A DNA stretch of 64,000 nucleotides, from NCBI RefSeq assembly GCF_012910785.2, contig NZ_WTVH02000009.1:62001-126000 (forward strand), in the 5' to 3' direction. Both the position numbers and the translations under genes were made by a program. Below are positions 27,575 to 36,254 of the stretch, piece after piece. The notes under the pieces are model-generated. The model made no database searches, was not told the DNA's origin, and saw only the letters and a list, made by a program, of their open reading frames with translations. Each line of letters starts with the position of its first letter. Position 1 is the stretch's first letter. The stretch comes from Aromatoleum buckelii (GTDB lineage: Bacteria; Pseudomonadota; Gammaproteobacteria; Burkholderiales; Rhodocyclaceae).

Positions 27575-28618
27575 ATGAGTGCAGTCAGTCAGCTGTCTAA
27601 TTATTTGAGGTTCGCCAGGGCGAATAAGCTGGAAACCGGGCGCAGTTTCGTTCAGCTTCTGCGCGACCTTTCAGTCATTGTGTCGAGAGGAATTACCCCA
27701 TCCGAATACTACCGGCTCTCGATGTACGAAGGCGTTCCGCCCGACTACGTCTCAGTCAAGGAGTATGTCCGGATCGAGCGCATCCTGAATCCTCGACAGA
27801 CGGGCGTCGTCAATTTCGACAAGTGGCACCAGTACTGTTTTTTCAAGGGACTCGGGTTGCCAACGCCCGAAGTGTTCGGCTTTGTCTCGGGCAAACGCGG
27901 CATGCTCGAAGGACGTCCGTTCTCCGGGGAGGCTGCGGCCCTGTTCGCGATGCTCGACAGGCACGAAAAGCCGGTCGTGATCAAGCCGTTCGGCGGTGGA
28001 CACGGGCACGGCTTCGATCTTCTCATCGATTGGTCCGCACTGCGCGAGACGCTGACGCTGAAGAACAAGGGGGAAGTGCACGTCAGCGATTTCCTCGCCG
28101 AAGTCGCGTCCGACCCCGAGGGCCTGATCTTTCAGGAGCACATCAAGCAGCATCCGCAGCTCGGCAGGTTTTCGGCGTCGGCCGTCAACACGCTCCGCGT
28201 GCTCACGGTGCTGACCAAAACCGGTGACGTCGAATTCCCGGCAGTAATCCTAAAGATGGCCCAGGGTACTGCGCTCGTCGACAACGTCGGCGCTGGCGGC
28301 ATCGCTTCGCACATGGACGTACAGAACGGCCGGCTCGGCCCCGGGTTCGTCTGGCCCGGGAAGGAGTCGTACGAGCGCCACCCCGAGTCAGGCGCACCGA
28401 TCCGCGGCTTTGCCGTCCCGTTCTGGCGCGAGGGACTCGATCTGGCGGCTCGCGCGCACCTCAATCTGACGAACGCCCGTAGTCTTGGGTGGGATGTCGC
28501 GATCACAGAGCAGGGGCCTCTGCTGCTCGAAATGAACAGCTATGTCGCGATTCCGGTGTTTCAACGCATGGGGCATTCGGTTCGGCACGGGGTGTTCAAA
28601 GCGATGCTGGATCATTAA
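27575..28618 (+). CDS. Sugar-transfer-associated ATP-grasp protein 2
   Basis: The 347-residue ATPgrasp_ST protein starts MSAVSQLSNYL with GGGGAGAGG just upstream. Family landmarks are FDKWHQYCFFKGLGLPTPEVFG, VVIKPFGGGHGHGFDLL (Gly-rich ATP loop), FQEHIKQHPQL, SAVNTLRVLT, VDNVGAGGIAS and GWDVAITEQGPLLLEMN carrying the metal ligands. The C-terminal Asn of LLEMN is intact, so the enzyme should be active. It is followed by a gene start that was then cut by an IS5-family element. Confidence 0.88.
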   Translation: MSAVSQLSNYLRFARANKLETGRSFVQLLRDLSVIVSRGITPSEYYRLSMYEGVPPDYVSVKEYVRIERILNPRQTGVVNFDKWHQYCFFKGLGLPTPEVFGFVSGKRGMLEGRPFSGEAAALFAMLDRHEKPVVIKPFGGGHGHGFDLLIDWSALRETLTLKNKGEVHVSDFLAEVASDPEGLIFQEHIKQHPQLGRFSASAVNTLRVLTVLTKTGDVEFPAVILKMAQGTALVDNVGAGGIASHMDVQNGRLGPGFVWPGKESYERHPESGAPIRGFAVPFWREGLDLAARAHLNLTNARSLGWDVAITEQGPLLLEMNSYVAIPVFQRMGHSVRHGVFKAMLDH

Positions 28619-28677
28619 AAGTCCTTTTTGCCAGGTTTCCGCCGTTTTCAACAAGTAACGAAGTATTGGGGGCACTG

Positions 28678-28795
28678 ATGCACCTTGCGAATCGTGGTCG
28701 AACTGTCGCATCCGTCTTGCGTGAATCGGCACGGGAGATCGGGGCAAAAGGGCGTGCCGTCTGGCGCAGCATCTCCTGGCGCACGGAGTACCTCA
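28678..28795 (+). pseudogene. 5' remnant of a gene cut by the IS5 element
   Basis: An ATG preceded by GGGGG opens a frame (MHLANRGRTVASVLRESAR... to about SWRTEYLR) that runs straight into the left inverted repeat of the IS5 element at 28796. The remaining gene is not found on the far side of the IS nest. Some 39 codons survive, too few to name the family. By position it was one more member of the ATP-grasp cassette. IS-adjacent deletion is the likely cause of its loss. Confidence 0.5.
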
Positions 28796-30074
28796 GGGCG
28801 CCTCGAAAAACCTCGACTCGCCCACCCTTGGTAAAATTACAGCGTCCTCAATCTCGCCACAGCCGACATCGATGAAACCGCGCAGCGCCATCAAGACCGA
28901 CCTGTTTGCCTTTGATGCCCACTGCAAGAAGATCGACACGCTGGGTGACCCGCTGGTCGAGATCGAATCGCATATCGATTTTCCCGCGCTGGCGGCCGAG
29001 GTCGATATGATTGCGCCGCGACTCGTGAGTGCGCAGGGCGGGCGCCCGCCATACCCGACCGAGACGATGGTGCGCATCCTGGTGTTGAAGCGTCTGTACA
29101 ACCTGTCCGATGAGCAGATGGAGTACCAGTTGCTCGACCGCATGAGCTACAAGCGCTTCTGCGGACTGGCGAATGCGACGAACGTTCCGGATCGCACCAC
29201 GGTGTGGACCTTCGAGAACCGGATTGGTGAAGCGGGGGCGAAGGCCTTGTTCGACGGGGTCTCGACGCAGCTGCTCAAGAAGGGGTTCATCGCGCGCGGC
29301 GGTCAGATCATCGACGCGACGCTGGTGCCGGCGCCCAAGCAGCACAACCGCCGCGGCGAGAAGGAACTGATCGAGCAAGGCGCAATGCCCGCCTCGTGGC
29401 GCCCGGCGAAGCGGCGCCAGAAGGATACTGAGGCGACCTGGACCAGGAAGCACGGCAAGAGCTACTTCGGCTACAAGCTGTCGATCAACATCGACAAGAA
29501 GTACAAGATCATCCGCCGAATCGAGACCGATACTGCCAGCACGCACGACAGCCAGCACTTTGACAACGTCTTCGACACGCGCAACACGAGCCGCGATGTC
29601 TATGCCGATCGGGGCTACCCGTCCGAGCAGCGTGAAGCCAGGCTCAAGGAGAACGGCTTTCGCAACCAGATCCAGCGGAAGGGCAAGCGCAACAAGCCGC
29701 TGTCCGAGTGCCAGCAGCGACGCAACAAACGCATCGCCAAGACGCGTGCGCGGGTCGAGCACGTGTTCGGGGCCATCGAGCAGATGGGCGGCAAGCTGCT
29801 GCGCACCATCGGTCAGGCGCGGGCGAACTTTGCGATGACGATGATGGCTGCCTGCTACAACCTGAAGCGGCTGGTCTATTTCAGGAAGGCCGGAATCGAG
29901 GCCTTCTGACGCCCGAAATGGGCCGCATCGCCGATGTCCGAGGCGATTCGAGGCAAAAACTGAGCGACACCGCGGGAAGAAGCGGTGATTTGCCGAAGGA
30001 ACTGAACCGAATTCGGTCGCGGTCATCGTGTCGCACCGGGGTTCATTGAAAACCTCGGGTTATTCGAGGTGCCC
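28796..30074 (+). mobile_element. IS5-family insertion sequence
   Basis: The ends carry imperfect inverted repeats: the left end reads GGGCGCCTCGAAAAACC and the right end, reversed, reads GGGCACCTCGAATAACC. The element is about 1.28 kb with one intact transposase gene. No target duplication is seen: the left flank ends in CTCA and the right flank begins ATAC. It lies inside an IS3 orfB on the right but next to a host gene remnant on the left. This points to a deletion or recombination after insertion. Confidence 0.8.
28872..29909 (+). CDS. IS5-family DDE transposase
   Basis: The 345-residue transposase has the IS5 layout: an N-terminal DUF772-like domain (GGRPPYPTETMVRILVLKRLYNLSDEQMEYQL) and a catalytic core. 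The three acidic motifs are IIDATLV, DVYADRGYPS and RVEHVFGAIEQ, giving a complete DDE triad. No frameshift was found, so it should be active. It is the only full gene in the IS nest between 28.8 and 31.5 kb. Confidence 0.93.
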   Translation: MKPRSAIKTDLFAFDAHCKKIDTLGDPLVEIESHIDFPALAAEVDMIAPRLVSAQGGRPPYPTETMVRILVLKRLYNLSDEQMEYQLLDRMSYKRFCGLANATNVPDRTTVWTFENRIGEAGAKALFDGVSTQLLKKGFIARGGQIIDATLVPAPKQHNRRGEKELIEQGAMPASWRPAKRRQKDTEATWTRKHGKSYFGYKLSINIDKKYKIIRRIETDTASTHDSQHFDNVFDTRNTSRDVYADRGYPSEQREARLKENGFRNQIQRKGKRNKPLSECQQRRNKRIAKTRARVEHVFGAIEQMGGKLLRTIGQARANFAMTMMAACYNLKRLVYFRKAGIEAF

Positions 30075-30482
30075 ATACGTGATATCCGTTACCCACGCCT
30101 TGTTGGGGGCCGTCACGGCAAATTGGCGATCGAGCAGGTTAGGCGCCACCGGCAGACTGTGTTTCGAATCCGTCGTCGCCTTGAACTTGCGCTTTTGCTT
30201 GCAGCGCAATCCGAGCTTCTTGCGGATGCGCTTGATGCGGTGGAGGCCTACCTGGACGCCGTGATCCGAAAGATCCGCCTGAAGACGCTGCGGCCCGCAG
30301 GTCTCGCGCGTGCGCTGGTGCGCCGCTGCAATCTGTGTTTCGAGGCGAACTTCTTCGCGAGCACGTGCCGAAGGCGGACGCCTTCGCCAAGCGTGGTAGC
30401 CGCTCTCGGAGACGTTCAGTACCCGGCACATGGCCGCCACCGGATGGCGTTGTCGCAGCGATTCAATGTGGCCGTATTTCAC
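30060..30482 (-). pseudogene. IS3-family OrfB, N-terminal half, truncated by IS5
   Basis: Translation starts at a GTG overlapping the orfA stop (GTGA). It gives an IS3 OrfB N-terminus: an HTH_21-like region (LRQRHPVAAMCRVLNVSESGYHAW), then KKLGLRCKQKRKFKATTDS and NKAWVTDITYG. The frame then reaches a stop inside the IS5 right inverted repeat. The first catalytic Asp (VTDITY) is present; the other two acidic residues are lost. It cannot make a functional transposase. Confidence 0.8.
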
Positions 30483-30781
30483 CGCGACTCCTTCGCGAAA
30501 TAGGCCGCAAACTTTTTTAGCAGGTCCCGCTCCAGCTTGACCTCGGCCAGCTCCTTTCTCACGCGGGCCAGTTCCATCTCCAGATCCGTCAGCGGCTTCT
30601 GAGCCTGGCCAACTTCCTTCAGCTTGCCCGCCCGGGCCGCATTCACCCAGTTCTTCAGGCTGCCAACCGGGATCGACAGCCGCCTGGCGGCCTCTCTCAT
30701 CGACAGCCCTTCGCTCTCAGCCAGCTTGACCGCCTGCTCTCGAAATGCCTGCGTATAGACCCCTCGGGGCATCCGTTCCAT
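30479..30781 (-). CDS. IS3-family transposase OrfA (HTH_Tnp_1)
   Basis: The 100-residue OrfA begins MERMPRGVYTQAFREQAVKLAESEG, a helix-turn-helix of the IS3 type (AARRLSIPVGSLKNWV). A leucine-zipper-like C-terminus follows (LARVRKELAEVKLERDLLKKFAAYF). It is intact, but its partner OrfB is cut, so the element is dead unless complemented. A larger frame reaching 31192 on this strand is antisense to another IS3 fragment. Confidence 0.85.
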   Translation of the reverse strand: MERMPRGVYTQAFREQAVKLAESEGLSMREAARRLSIPVGSLKNWVNAARAGKLKEVGQAQKPLTDLEMELARVRKELAEVKLERDLLKKFAAYFAKESR

Positions 30782-30841
30782 CTGTGTCCTCCGTTCGTGT
30801 AATTCTACGAAACGTCGGACTCCATTTTTTCCAGCCCACCT

Positions 30842-31240
30842 CACTCCGATCGCGGCAGCCAGTACTGCGCGCACGACTATCGCGAGGTGTTGAAGAATCG
30901 GGGCATCACGGTGTCGATGAGCCGGCGCGCGAACTGCTACGACAACGCGCCGATGGAGTCGGCCAACGGCACCCTGAAGGTCGAACGGGTCTATGACGAA
31001 CACTACGCCACACGTCAGCAGGCGATCGACGATCTGACCGAATACATCGGCTACTACAACACCGAGCGGCGTCACAGCGCACTCGACTACGACAGTCCGG
31101 TCCAATTCGAACGGAGGTGGGCCATGCAGCAACAGCACACACAACCGGTCGATACCGCCAGTTATCCACCGCCGCGCGCTCTGCGTGCGCATGAGGCGCC
31201 GCGCGCGCCAGTGGATAACTGGCTGCCGCAGTGCCCTTGA
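30842..31240 (+). pseudogene. IS3-family OrfB, C-terminal part, opposite orientation
   Basis: The frame carries the DDE second and third blocks: HSDRGSQYCAHDY at its left edge, then YDNAPMESANGTLKVERVY with the catalytic Glu and YYNTERRHSALDYDSPVQFE. It runs opposite to the IS3 orfA/orfB piece on its left, so this is either a second element or an inverted part. The left end is cut exactly before the HSDRG motif. The right end is followed by GGCGTCCATCAAACGGGGAC, which looks like an IS terminus. Confidence 0.75.
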
Positions 31241-31249
31241 TGGCGTCCA

Positions 31250-31495
31250 TCAAACGGGGACAGCTTCACTGACCTTGGGCGGACGGCCGGAAATGGGCTT
31301 GGCGAGCAGCGCATTCTGCGCGCCATGGGCGAAGTCGGCCAGCCAGCGGTAGACGCTGCGCACATTGACGCCGAACGCGGCCGCAACGGAGGCAGCCGAT
31401 TGACCCTCACGCAGGGCCTTGATCGCCTGCTGGCGCATGACCTGTAAGGAATGATGATCGATGGCGCGACCGTCGGAGGAGCGTTTGCATTTCAT
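31250..31495 (-). pseudogene. IS630-family transposase N-terminal fragment
   Basis: The fragment encodes an 81-residue chain starting MKCKRSSDGRAIDHHSL. Its helix-turn-helix (ALREGQSAASVAAAFGVNVRSVYRWLADF) and ALLAKPISGRPPKVS are typical of the IS630 transposase N-terminus. The rest of the transposase, including all catalytic residues, has been replaced by the end of the neighbouring IS3 fragment. It is the outermost relic of the IS nest. Confidence 0.7.
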
Positions 31496-31850
31496 GCGCG
31501 TATCGTCTCATGCCGCGGACAATACTTTCTAAAAAGTTAGTACCAAAGACGGGAGGAAAAGGCAGGATTTCCGGCCCGACGGATTACCACCCGGTAGCTC
31601 ATTTCCATGAAGCGCGGTAGATCACCGCCCGAATTTTCCTGATATGTTTCAATCATGTCCAGGGGAGATGGGGCCGGCACGCTGCACCACATCGGGCGAA
31701 CATGCGTGGTTGATGCTCCATTACGATGATCGCTGGTCAGCGCTCGACGGACGGCCGGTGGGAGGTATCGGCTGTCTTGGTCCTCGGCGTGAGTTTGAGG
31801 CAGTCCGGACAATAATCGAATAGCGCGGTGCGGGATGGAGGGGGCAGCGG
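31496..31850. other. Gene-free stretch between IS nest and Mur-ligase fusion gene
   Basis: These 355 bp hold no supported gene. An AT-rich patch near 31524-31545 may be the old IS630 terminus. The right part should contain the promoter and leader of the fusion gene, whose ribosome site GGAGGGGGC lies just before the ATG. A - strand frame here has no recognisable features and was not called. Confidence 0.5.
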
Positions 31851-33785
31851 ATGAGGCGTCTTGTGCGGGGTGTCTTGAAACATGTGCGTGGCCTGGTCCC
31901 GGCCCTGAAATGGCGCGCAGCAAGGTGGAGCGCCTTTGGCCGAGTCTCTATCATGCGGCCGCGACTCGACGCGGTGACCTTCGTTGCTATTACCGGCAGT
32001 GCTGGCAAGACTGGCGCGAAGGATTTGGCCGCAGCCGTGCTGCAAGTGCTCGGTCCGTGCCAGATGAGTAGTGTGTCGACGAACGATCATTTCGGCGTCG
32101 CCGAGACCGTGCTCGGCACCACTCGGCGGCACCGATTCAGCGTGGTCGAAATGGGCGCGCCCCGACCGGGCTATCTCGACCGCTCGCTGAGAATGGTCCG
32201 TCCGCGGATCGCGGTCCTGACGCTGGTCGCACGTGACCACTTCACGCGGTACAAGAGCGTGGAGGCCATTGCGGCAGAAAAGGGCAAAGTGGTTTCGGCC
32301 CTGCCGCCCGACGGCATTGCCGTGCTCAATATCGATGATCCGCTGGTACGCGCGATCGGTGAAAGCTGCGGGCGGCGGGTCATCTGGTTCGGGCAACGCG
32401 AGGGCGCTACGGTCCGGCTGCGCGAGGCGCGCTCGCGCTATCCCGAGCCGCTGACACTGACGGTCGACTATGCAGGCCGGATCTACGAGATCGCCACCGC
32501 GCTGCACGGCACACATCAGGCTCCTTCTGTTCTGATCGCTCTCTGTGTCGGATTGGCGGCGGGCGTGCCGATGGAGACGGCGATCGCGGCACTGGCGAAG
32601 GTGCCGATTACTCCAGCCCGCATGGAGATCATGAGTGCCGATAACGACGCTGTATTCATCCGCGACGATTGGAAGGCGCCCGTGTGGTCTTTCCAGGCTC
32701 CGCTCGATTTCTTGCGCGAAGCCCGGGCCGAGCGAAAGGTCGCGATCATCGGAACGCTCTCCGATTATTCACTGTCCGCTTCGAAGCTTTACCCGAAAAT
32801 TGCACGGCAGGTCCGGGAAGTGGCCGATCTCGCGATATTCGTCGGTCCGCATGCATTGCGCGCACTCAAGGCTCGAAGCAAGCCCGACGATCTTTCAATT
32901 CTCGCCTTTCCCGATATACGTGCGGCAGCTGAGCATCTGCACGCCGCGCTTGGCGCCGGCGACCTTGTGCTTGTAAAGGGTTCGCACAAGGCTGATCACC
33001 TCACCCGGCTTATCCTGGACCGCACAGAGCGGGTGTTGTGCTGGGACGATCGCTGTCGCCGTGGAACGTTGTGCGAGCGGTGCCCGAAATTGCGCGATCC
33101 TGCGTTTGCCTCCGGTCCCCCCGAGCCTGTTAGCCGACGCTTATTCACCCGCGCTGCTTCTTCAGAGGAGGAATCGGTGGTAGCGGTCGTTGGACTCGGC
33201 AACGCGGGCGTGCAGTTCGATGGCACGCCGCATAACGTGGGGCGAGGCGTGCTGGATGAACTTGTCCGTAGCGCGGGGAAGCAGTGGATCGAGGAGGGCG
33301 AGGGGCACGTCTGCTCAATCGTTGTGGAGGGCCTTGGTGTGAAGCTTTTGAAGCCTTCCGGCGCAATCAACCAGTGTGGCCCAAAGGTCCGCGATTTCCT
33401 GGAGCGGACGGGAGTGGACGTGCGCCGCTGCATACTCGTTCACGACGACATGGATCTGATGCTCGGGGACGTGCGCATCAAGCGCGACGGCGGTGATGCG
33501 GGGCATAAGGGTGTTCGATCAGTCATCGCCGCGCTCGGAACGGGATCGTTTGCACGGGTGCGGGTCGGCGTGCGAAAGGAGGGCGAGCGGCAGGCCGCGC
33601 GGAACCTCGTGCTCACGAAGTATTCTGCCACCGATGAAGCGCCGCTTGCACTGGGCGTCGGTTGCGCCGCCAAACAGGTGCTTGAACTTATCGGGGGGCC
33701 GCCGGGGTCGTCGCGGGAACTCTTCAATACGGGCGGCGGTGCTGACGCTGACAAGGGGTGCGGCGAGTTATCGTCAACGGTTTGA
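31851..33785 (+). CDS. MurF-like Mur ligase fused to a peptidyl-tRNA-hydrolase domain
   Basis: This 644-residue two-domain protein has a Mur ligase part at residues about 40-390. It shows P-loop ITGSAGKT (GSAGKT 49-54), STNDHFGV, VVEMGAPRPG and the HFTRYKSVEAIAAEKGKV segment typical of MurF. A linker holds Cys397, 402, 408 and 411, a possible zinc knuckle. Residues about 443-625 are a Pth domain: GLGNAG with Asn451, His461 (catalytic His20 in E. coli Pth), Asn507 (Asn68) and Asp532 (Asp93). The Asn114 position is Lys553. Mur ligases join amino acids or dipeptides to carboxylates using ATP. Pth cleaves peptidyl-tRNA. One chain with both, beside ATP-grasps and a D,D-peptidase, suggests a dedicated peptide pathway. 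Both domains are clear; the joint function is unknown. Confidence 0.88.
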   Translation: MRRLVRGVLKHVRGLVPALKWRAARWSAFGRVSIMRPRLDAVTFVAITGSAGKTGAKDLAAAVLQVLGPCQMSSVSTNDHFGVAETVLGTTRRHRFSVVEMGAPRPGYLDRSLRMVRPRIAVLTLVARDHFTRYKSVEAIAAEKGKVVSALPPDGIAVLNIDDPLVRAIGESCGRRVIWFGQREGATVRLREARSRYPEPLTLTVDYAGRIYEIATALHGTHQAPSVLIALCVGLAAGVPMETAIAALAKVPITPARMEIMSADNDAVFIRDDWKAPVWSFQAPLDFLREARAERKVAIIGTLSDYSLSASKLYPKIARQVREVADLAIFVGPHALRALKARSKPDDLSILAFPDIRAAAEHLHAALGAGDLVLVKGSHKADHLTRLILDRTERVLCWDDRCRRGTLCERCPKLRDPAFASGPPEPVSRRLFTRAASSEEESVVAVVGLGNAGVQFDGTPHNVGRGVLDELVRSAGKQWIEEGEGHVCSIVVEGLGVKLLKPSGAINQCGPKVRDFLERTGVDVRRCILVHDDMDLMLGDVRIKRDGGDAGHKGVRSVIAALGTGSFARVRVGVRKEGERQAARNLVLTKYSATDEAPLALGVGCAAKQVLELIGGPPGSSRELFNTGGGADADKGCGELSSTV

Positions 33786-33802
33786 GCGCGCGAGAGGGCT
33801 GG

Positions 33803-34414
33803 ATGGTTACCGGAAAGTACTTCCGCGCCATCGCGGACGCCGCCGGACGCCGCTTGTGGCTGGCTAGCGTCAAAGTCGAAGCCGCGGCGGCAAGCGGCAG
33901 CCGGGACGAGCGGCGGATCGCAGTACTGCATCGGCGGCTCGGGGTGCCCGCGCATTACGTTCGGCGGGGCCTGCCGTTCCACCCCGAAGCGCGCGAGACA
34001 GTAGCGGTCGCTTGCGGGCTCGCCGGCGCCCTTCATCACATGACGCCGGAGACGTGCGAGCAGTGGGGCCGGATGAAGGCTGCGGCCGCAGAGGCGGGCA
34101 TTACGCTAGCGGTGCGCTGGGCGTTTCGCAGTATCGATGACCAAGCCGTGCTGCTCCGCAAGTACCTGCGATGCGGAAAGCAGATTGACGAATTGCTCAC
34201 GTGGATTGCCGCGCCAGGCTACAGCGAGCATCACAGCGGCCGCGCGCTGGACTTCGAGCCGATCCCTCGAGGGACTCCGTTCGAGCACACTTCGGCATTC
34301 GCATGGCTATGCGAGCATGCGGGCATCTATGGTTTTGCAATGTCGTATCCACAAGACAACGACTACGGACTTGTGTTCGAGCCTTGGCACTGGTGTTTCC
34401 AGGAACGGACGTAA
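33803..34414 (+). CDS. VanY-type D,D-carboxypeptidase (peptidase M15B-like)
   Basis: The chain of 203 residues starts MVTGKYFRAI with GAGAGGG a few bases upstream. A GTG at 33758 that overlaps the fusion gene is an alternative start. The zinc site is complete: SEHHSGRALDFEP supplies His and Asp (SxHxxGxAxD), and FEPWHWCF supplies the ExxH pair. RWAFRSIDDQAVLLRKY matches the family arginine motif. VanY enzymes remove the terminal D-Ala from peptidoglycan-type peptides. No signal peptide is visible, so it may act in the cytosol on a precursor. It follows the fusion gene closely and precedes an ATP-grasp gene. Confidence 0.87.
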   Translation: MVTGKYFRAIADAAGRRLWLASVKVEAAAASGSRDERRIAVLHRRLGVPAHYVRRGLPFHPEARETVAVACGLAGALHHMTPETCEQWGRMKAAAAEAGITLAVRWAFRSIDDQAVLLRKYLRCGKQIDELLTWIAAPGYSEHHSGRALDFEPIPRGTPFEHTSAFAWLCEHAGIYGFAMSYPQDNDYGLVFEPWHWCFQERT

Positions 34415-34824
34415 TCAGCGGCCGAATGACTCCGCAAGGTGCGCGTCCGCCGAGGATTCCGATGGGAGGAGGTGATGAGAATTAATCTGCAGAGGTGGAA
34501 CGTCGCGAAGTGCTACGCACGGATCGCTATTGCGTGGGCGAAGGGCTTTCCGATGCACGTCGACCAGTCGCGTGGTGATCTGTTGTCGTTGCCACGGCGC
34601 ATGTGTGAACAGTTCATTCTCCAGGCCCATAACGGCATCACCGCCCAGAATTATTACGACCTCAATCTCTTTGATCCGCGCAGGAGGTGGGCGGACAAGC
34701 GGCAGTACGTCGGACATTTCGACTTGCCCCGGCTCTTCCGATATCTAAACAGCCAAGCCCACGAAGCACTTGCGCGCGACAAGGTCGTATTCCATCTGTA
34801 CTGCGAGGCCCTCGGCATTCCGAC

Positions 34825-36254
34825 GAGCTAAAGTCAATTCTGGTGTATGGACCCGTCCGGCATGGCTGATCAGGCGGCGAGCCGCTGCTGTTCGTGCTCT
34901 TCGTCTTTCACGGGTTCGCCGTCCTTGAAGACGACGCCGCCCATCAGTTCGGCAATGCGCTCAACGCCGCGAATCCGCCGCCAGGATTTCTCGGCTTCCT
35001 GCACGAGCTTGAAGGCGAGACCGAGGAAGCTCGAGCGCGACACGCAGTTCTTCGTGCGGGTAGTGCGGTGACGCACGGTGGCGAAAGTCGACTCGATCGG
35101 GTTGGTCGTGCGCAGGTGAATCCAGTGCTCGGCCGGGAAGTCGTAGAAGGCGAGCAGCGCGTCGCGATCCCTGACGAGCTTGTCGGCCGCCTTCGGGTAC
35201 TTCGCCTGGTAGCTCTCGACGAAGCGCTCGAAGGCGCTCACGGCCGCGGCGCGCGTCGGGGCCATCCAGATCTCGTGGAGCTGCGCCTTCGCCTTGGCCT
35301 GCAGGCTCTTGGGCAGCGCGTTGAGCACGTTGGCGCTCTTGTGCACCCAGCAGCGCTGCCGGCGGGTTTCGGGGTAGAGCTCGTCGAGCGCCCCCCAGAA
35401 GCCCAGCGCCCCGTCGCCTACTGCCAGGCGCGGACCGACTTCGAGGCCACGAGCCTTGAGGTCGCGCAGCAACTCGAGCCAGGACGCCTTCGATTCGCGG
35501 TGCCCGTCGCCGATCGTGACCAGTTCCTTGGTGCCGTCGAGCCGCACGCCGATGACGACCAGCAGACACTGGCGGGCATCGTCCTCGCCGCGCAGGCTGG
35601 TGTGCACGCCGTCGGCCCACCAATAGACGTAGCGGCTGCCGGACAAATCCCGCTTCATCCAGCCGGCGTAGTCGCTCGCCCACTCGGCCTTCAGGCGGCT
35701 CACCACGTTGGGGGAGAGGCCCTTGGCCTCATCGCCGAGCAGCACGGTGAGCGCCTCGCGCATGTCGCCCGTCGAGATGCCCTTCAGGTACAGCCACGGC
35801 AACGCCGCCGACACCCGCGCCGAGCGGCGAACATACGGCGGCACCAAGGCGGAATTGAACTTCACCCCAGCGCCCGAGCGGTCACGCACCTTGGGTACCC
35901 GCACCTCGACGTTGCCGACCGCCGTGAGCACCTCGCGTGCCGGCAGGTAGCCATTTCTGACCACCGCTCGGCTCCCGCCCAGCATCCGCACGTTCTCGTA
36001 CTCGGCCAACAACTGCTGCACCTCCACTTCAATCGCCCGCTCGATGAGATCCCGCGCGCCGCGCCGGATCAGCTCCTCCAGCGACAGCCCCACTTCCGAT
36101 TGCTCAACCGACTGCTCACTCGTATCCTTCTTCAAGGCGCGCCTCCGTGGTTGCTGAAAATTTGGTCTCGACAACTCAATTCTCAGCAGAGGCACGCCGC
36201 CTCATCAAGCCCTTCTATCAGGATCTGGTCATACACCAGTCTTGACTATATCTC
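34825..36254 (-). mobile_element. IS256-family insertion sequence with 9-bp target duplication
   Basis: The 1430-bp element is bounded by imperfect inverted repeats: left GAGCTAAAGTCAATTCTGG, right reversed GAGATATAGTCAAGACTGG. It is flanked by a perfect direct repeat CATTCCGAC at 34816-34824 and 36255-36263. That size fits the 8-9 bp duplications of IS256. It carries one intact transposase on the - strand and sits inside an ATP-grasp gene. Confidence 0.92.
34870..36195 (-). CDS. IS256-family (mutator-type) transposase
   Basis: The 441-residue transposase shows the Transposase_mut pattern: EEVQQLL-like N-terminus, NGYLPAREVLTAVGNVEVRVPKVRDR, and the DDE triad in YWWADGVHT, LAVGDGALGFWGAL and TTNPIESTFATVRHRT. 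QRCWVHKSANVLNALPK is the family CxxH-type signature. The reading frame is intact, so the element should be mobile. The true start may be somewhat inside the annotated ATG, near the KKDTSEQS segment. Confidence 0.94.
   Translation of the reverse strand: MPLLRIELSRPNFQQPRRRALKKDTSEQSVEQSEVGLSLEELIRRGARDLIERAIEVEVQQLLAEYENVRMLGGSRAVVRNGYLPAREVLTAVGNVEVRVPKVRDRSGAGVKFNSALVPPYVRRSARVSAALPWLYLKGISTGDMREALTVLLGDEAKGLSPNVVSRLKAEWASDYAGWMKRDLSGSRYVYWWADGVHTSLRGEDDARQCLLVVIGVRLDGTKELVTIGDGHRESKASWLELLRDLKARGLEVGPRLAVGDGALGFWGALDELYPETRRQRCWVHKSANVLNALPKSLQAKAKAQLHEIWMAPTRAAAVSAFERFVESYQAKYPKAADKLVRDRDALLAFYDFPAEHWIHLRTTNPIESTFATVRHRTTRTKNCVSRSSFLGLAFKLVQEAEKSWRRIRGVERIAELMGGVVFKDGEPVKDEEHEQQRLAA

Noticed and set aside
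30074-30080. Target-site duplication for the IS5 element
   Set aside because: Flanks end CTCA and begin ATAC and do not match, so no duplication could be claimed.
31537-31923. - strand frame of 128 codons before the fusion gene
   Set aside because: No ribosome site or motif, and it overlaps the start of the fusion gene. Chance frame.
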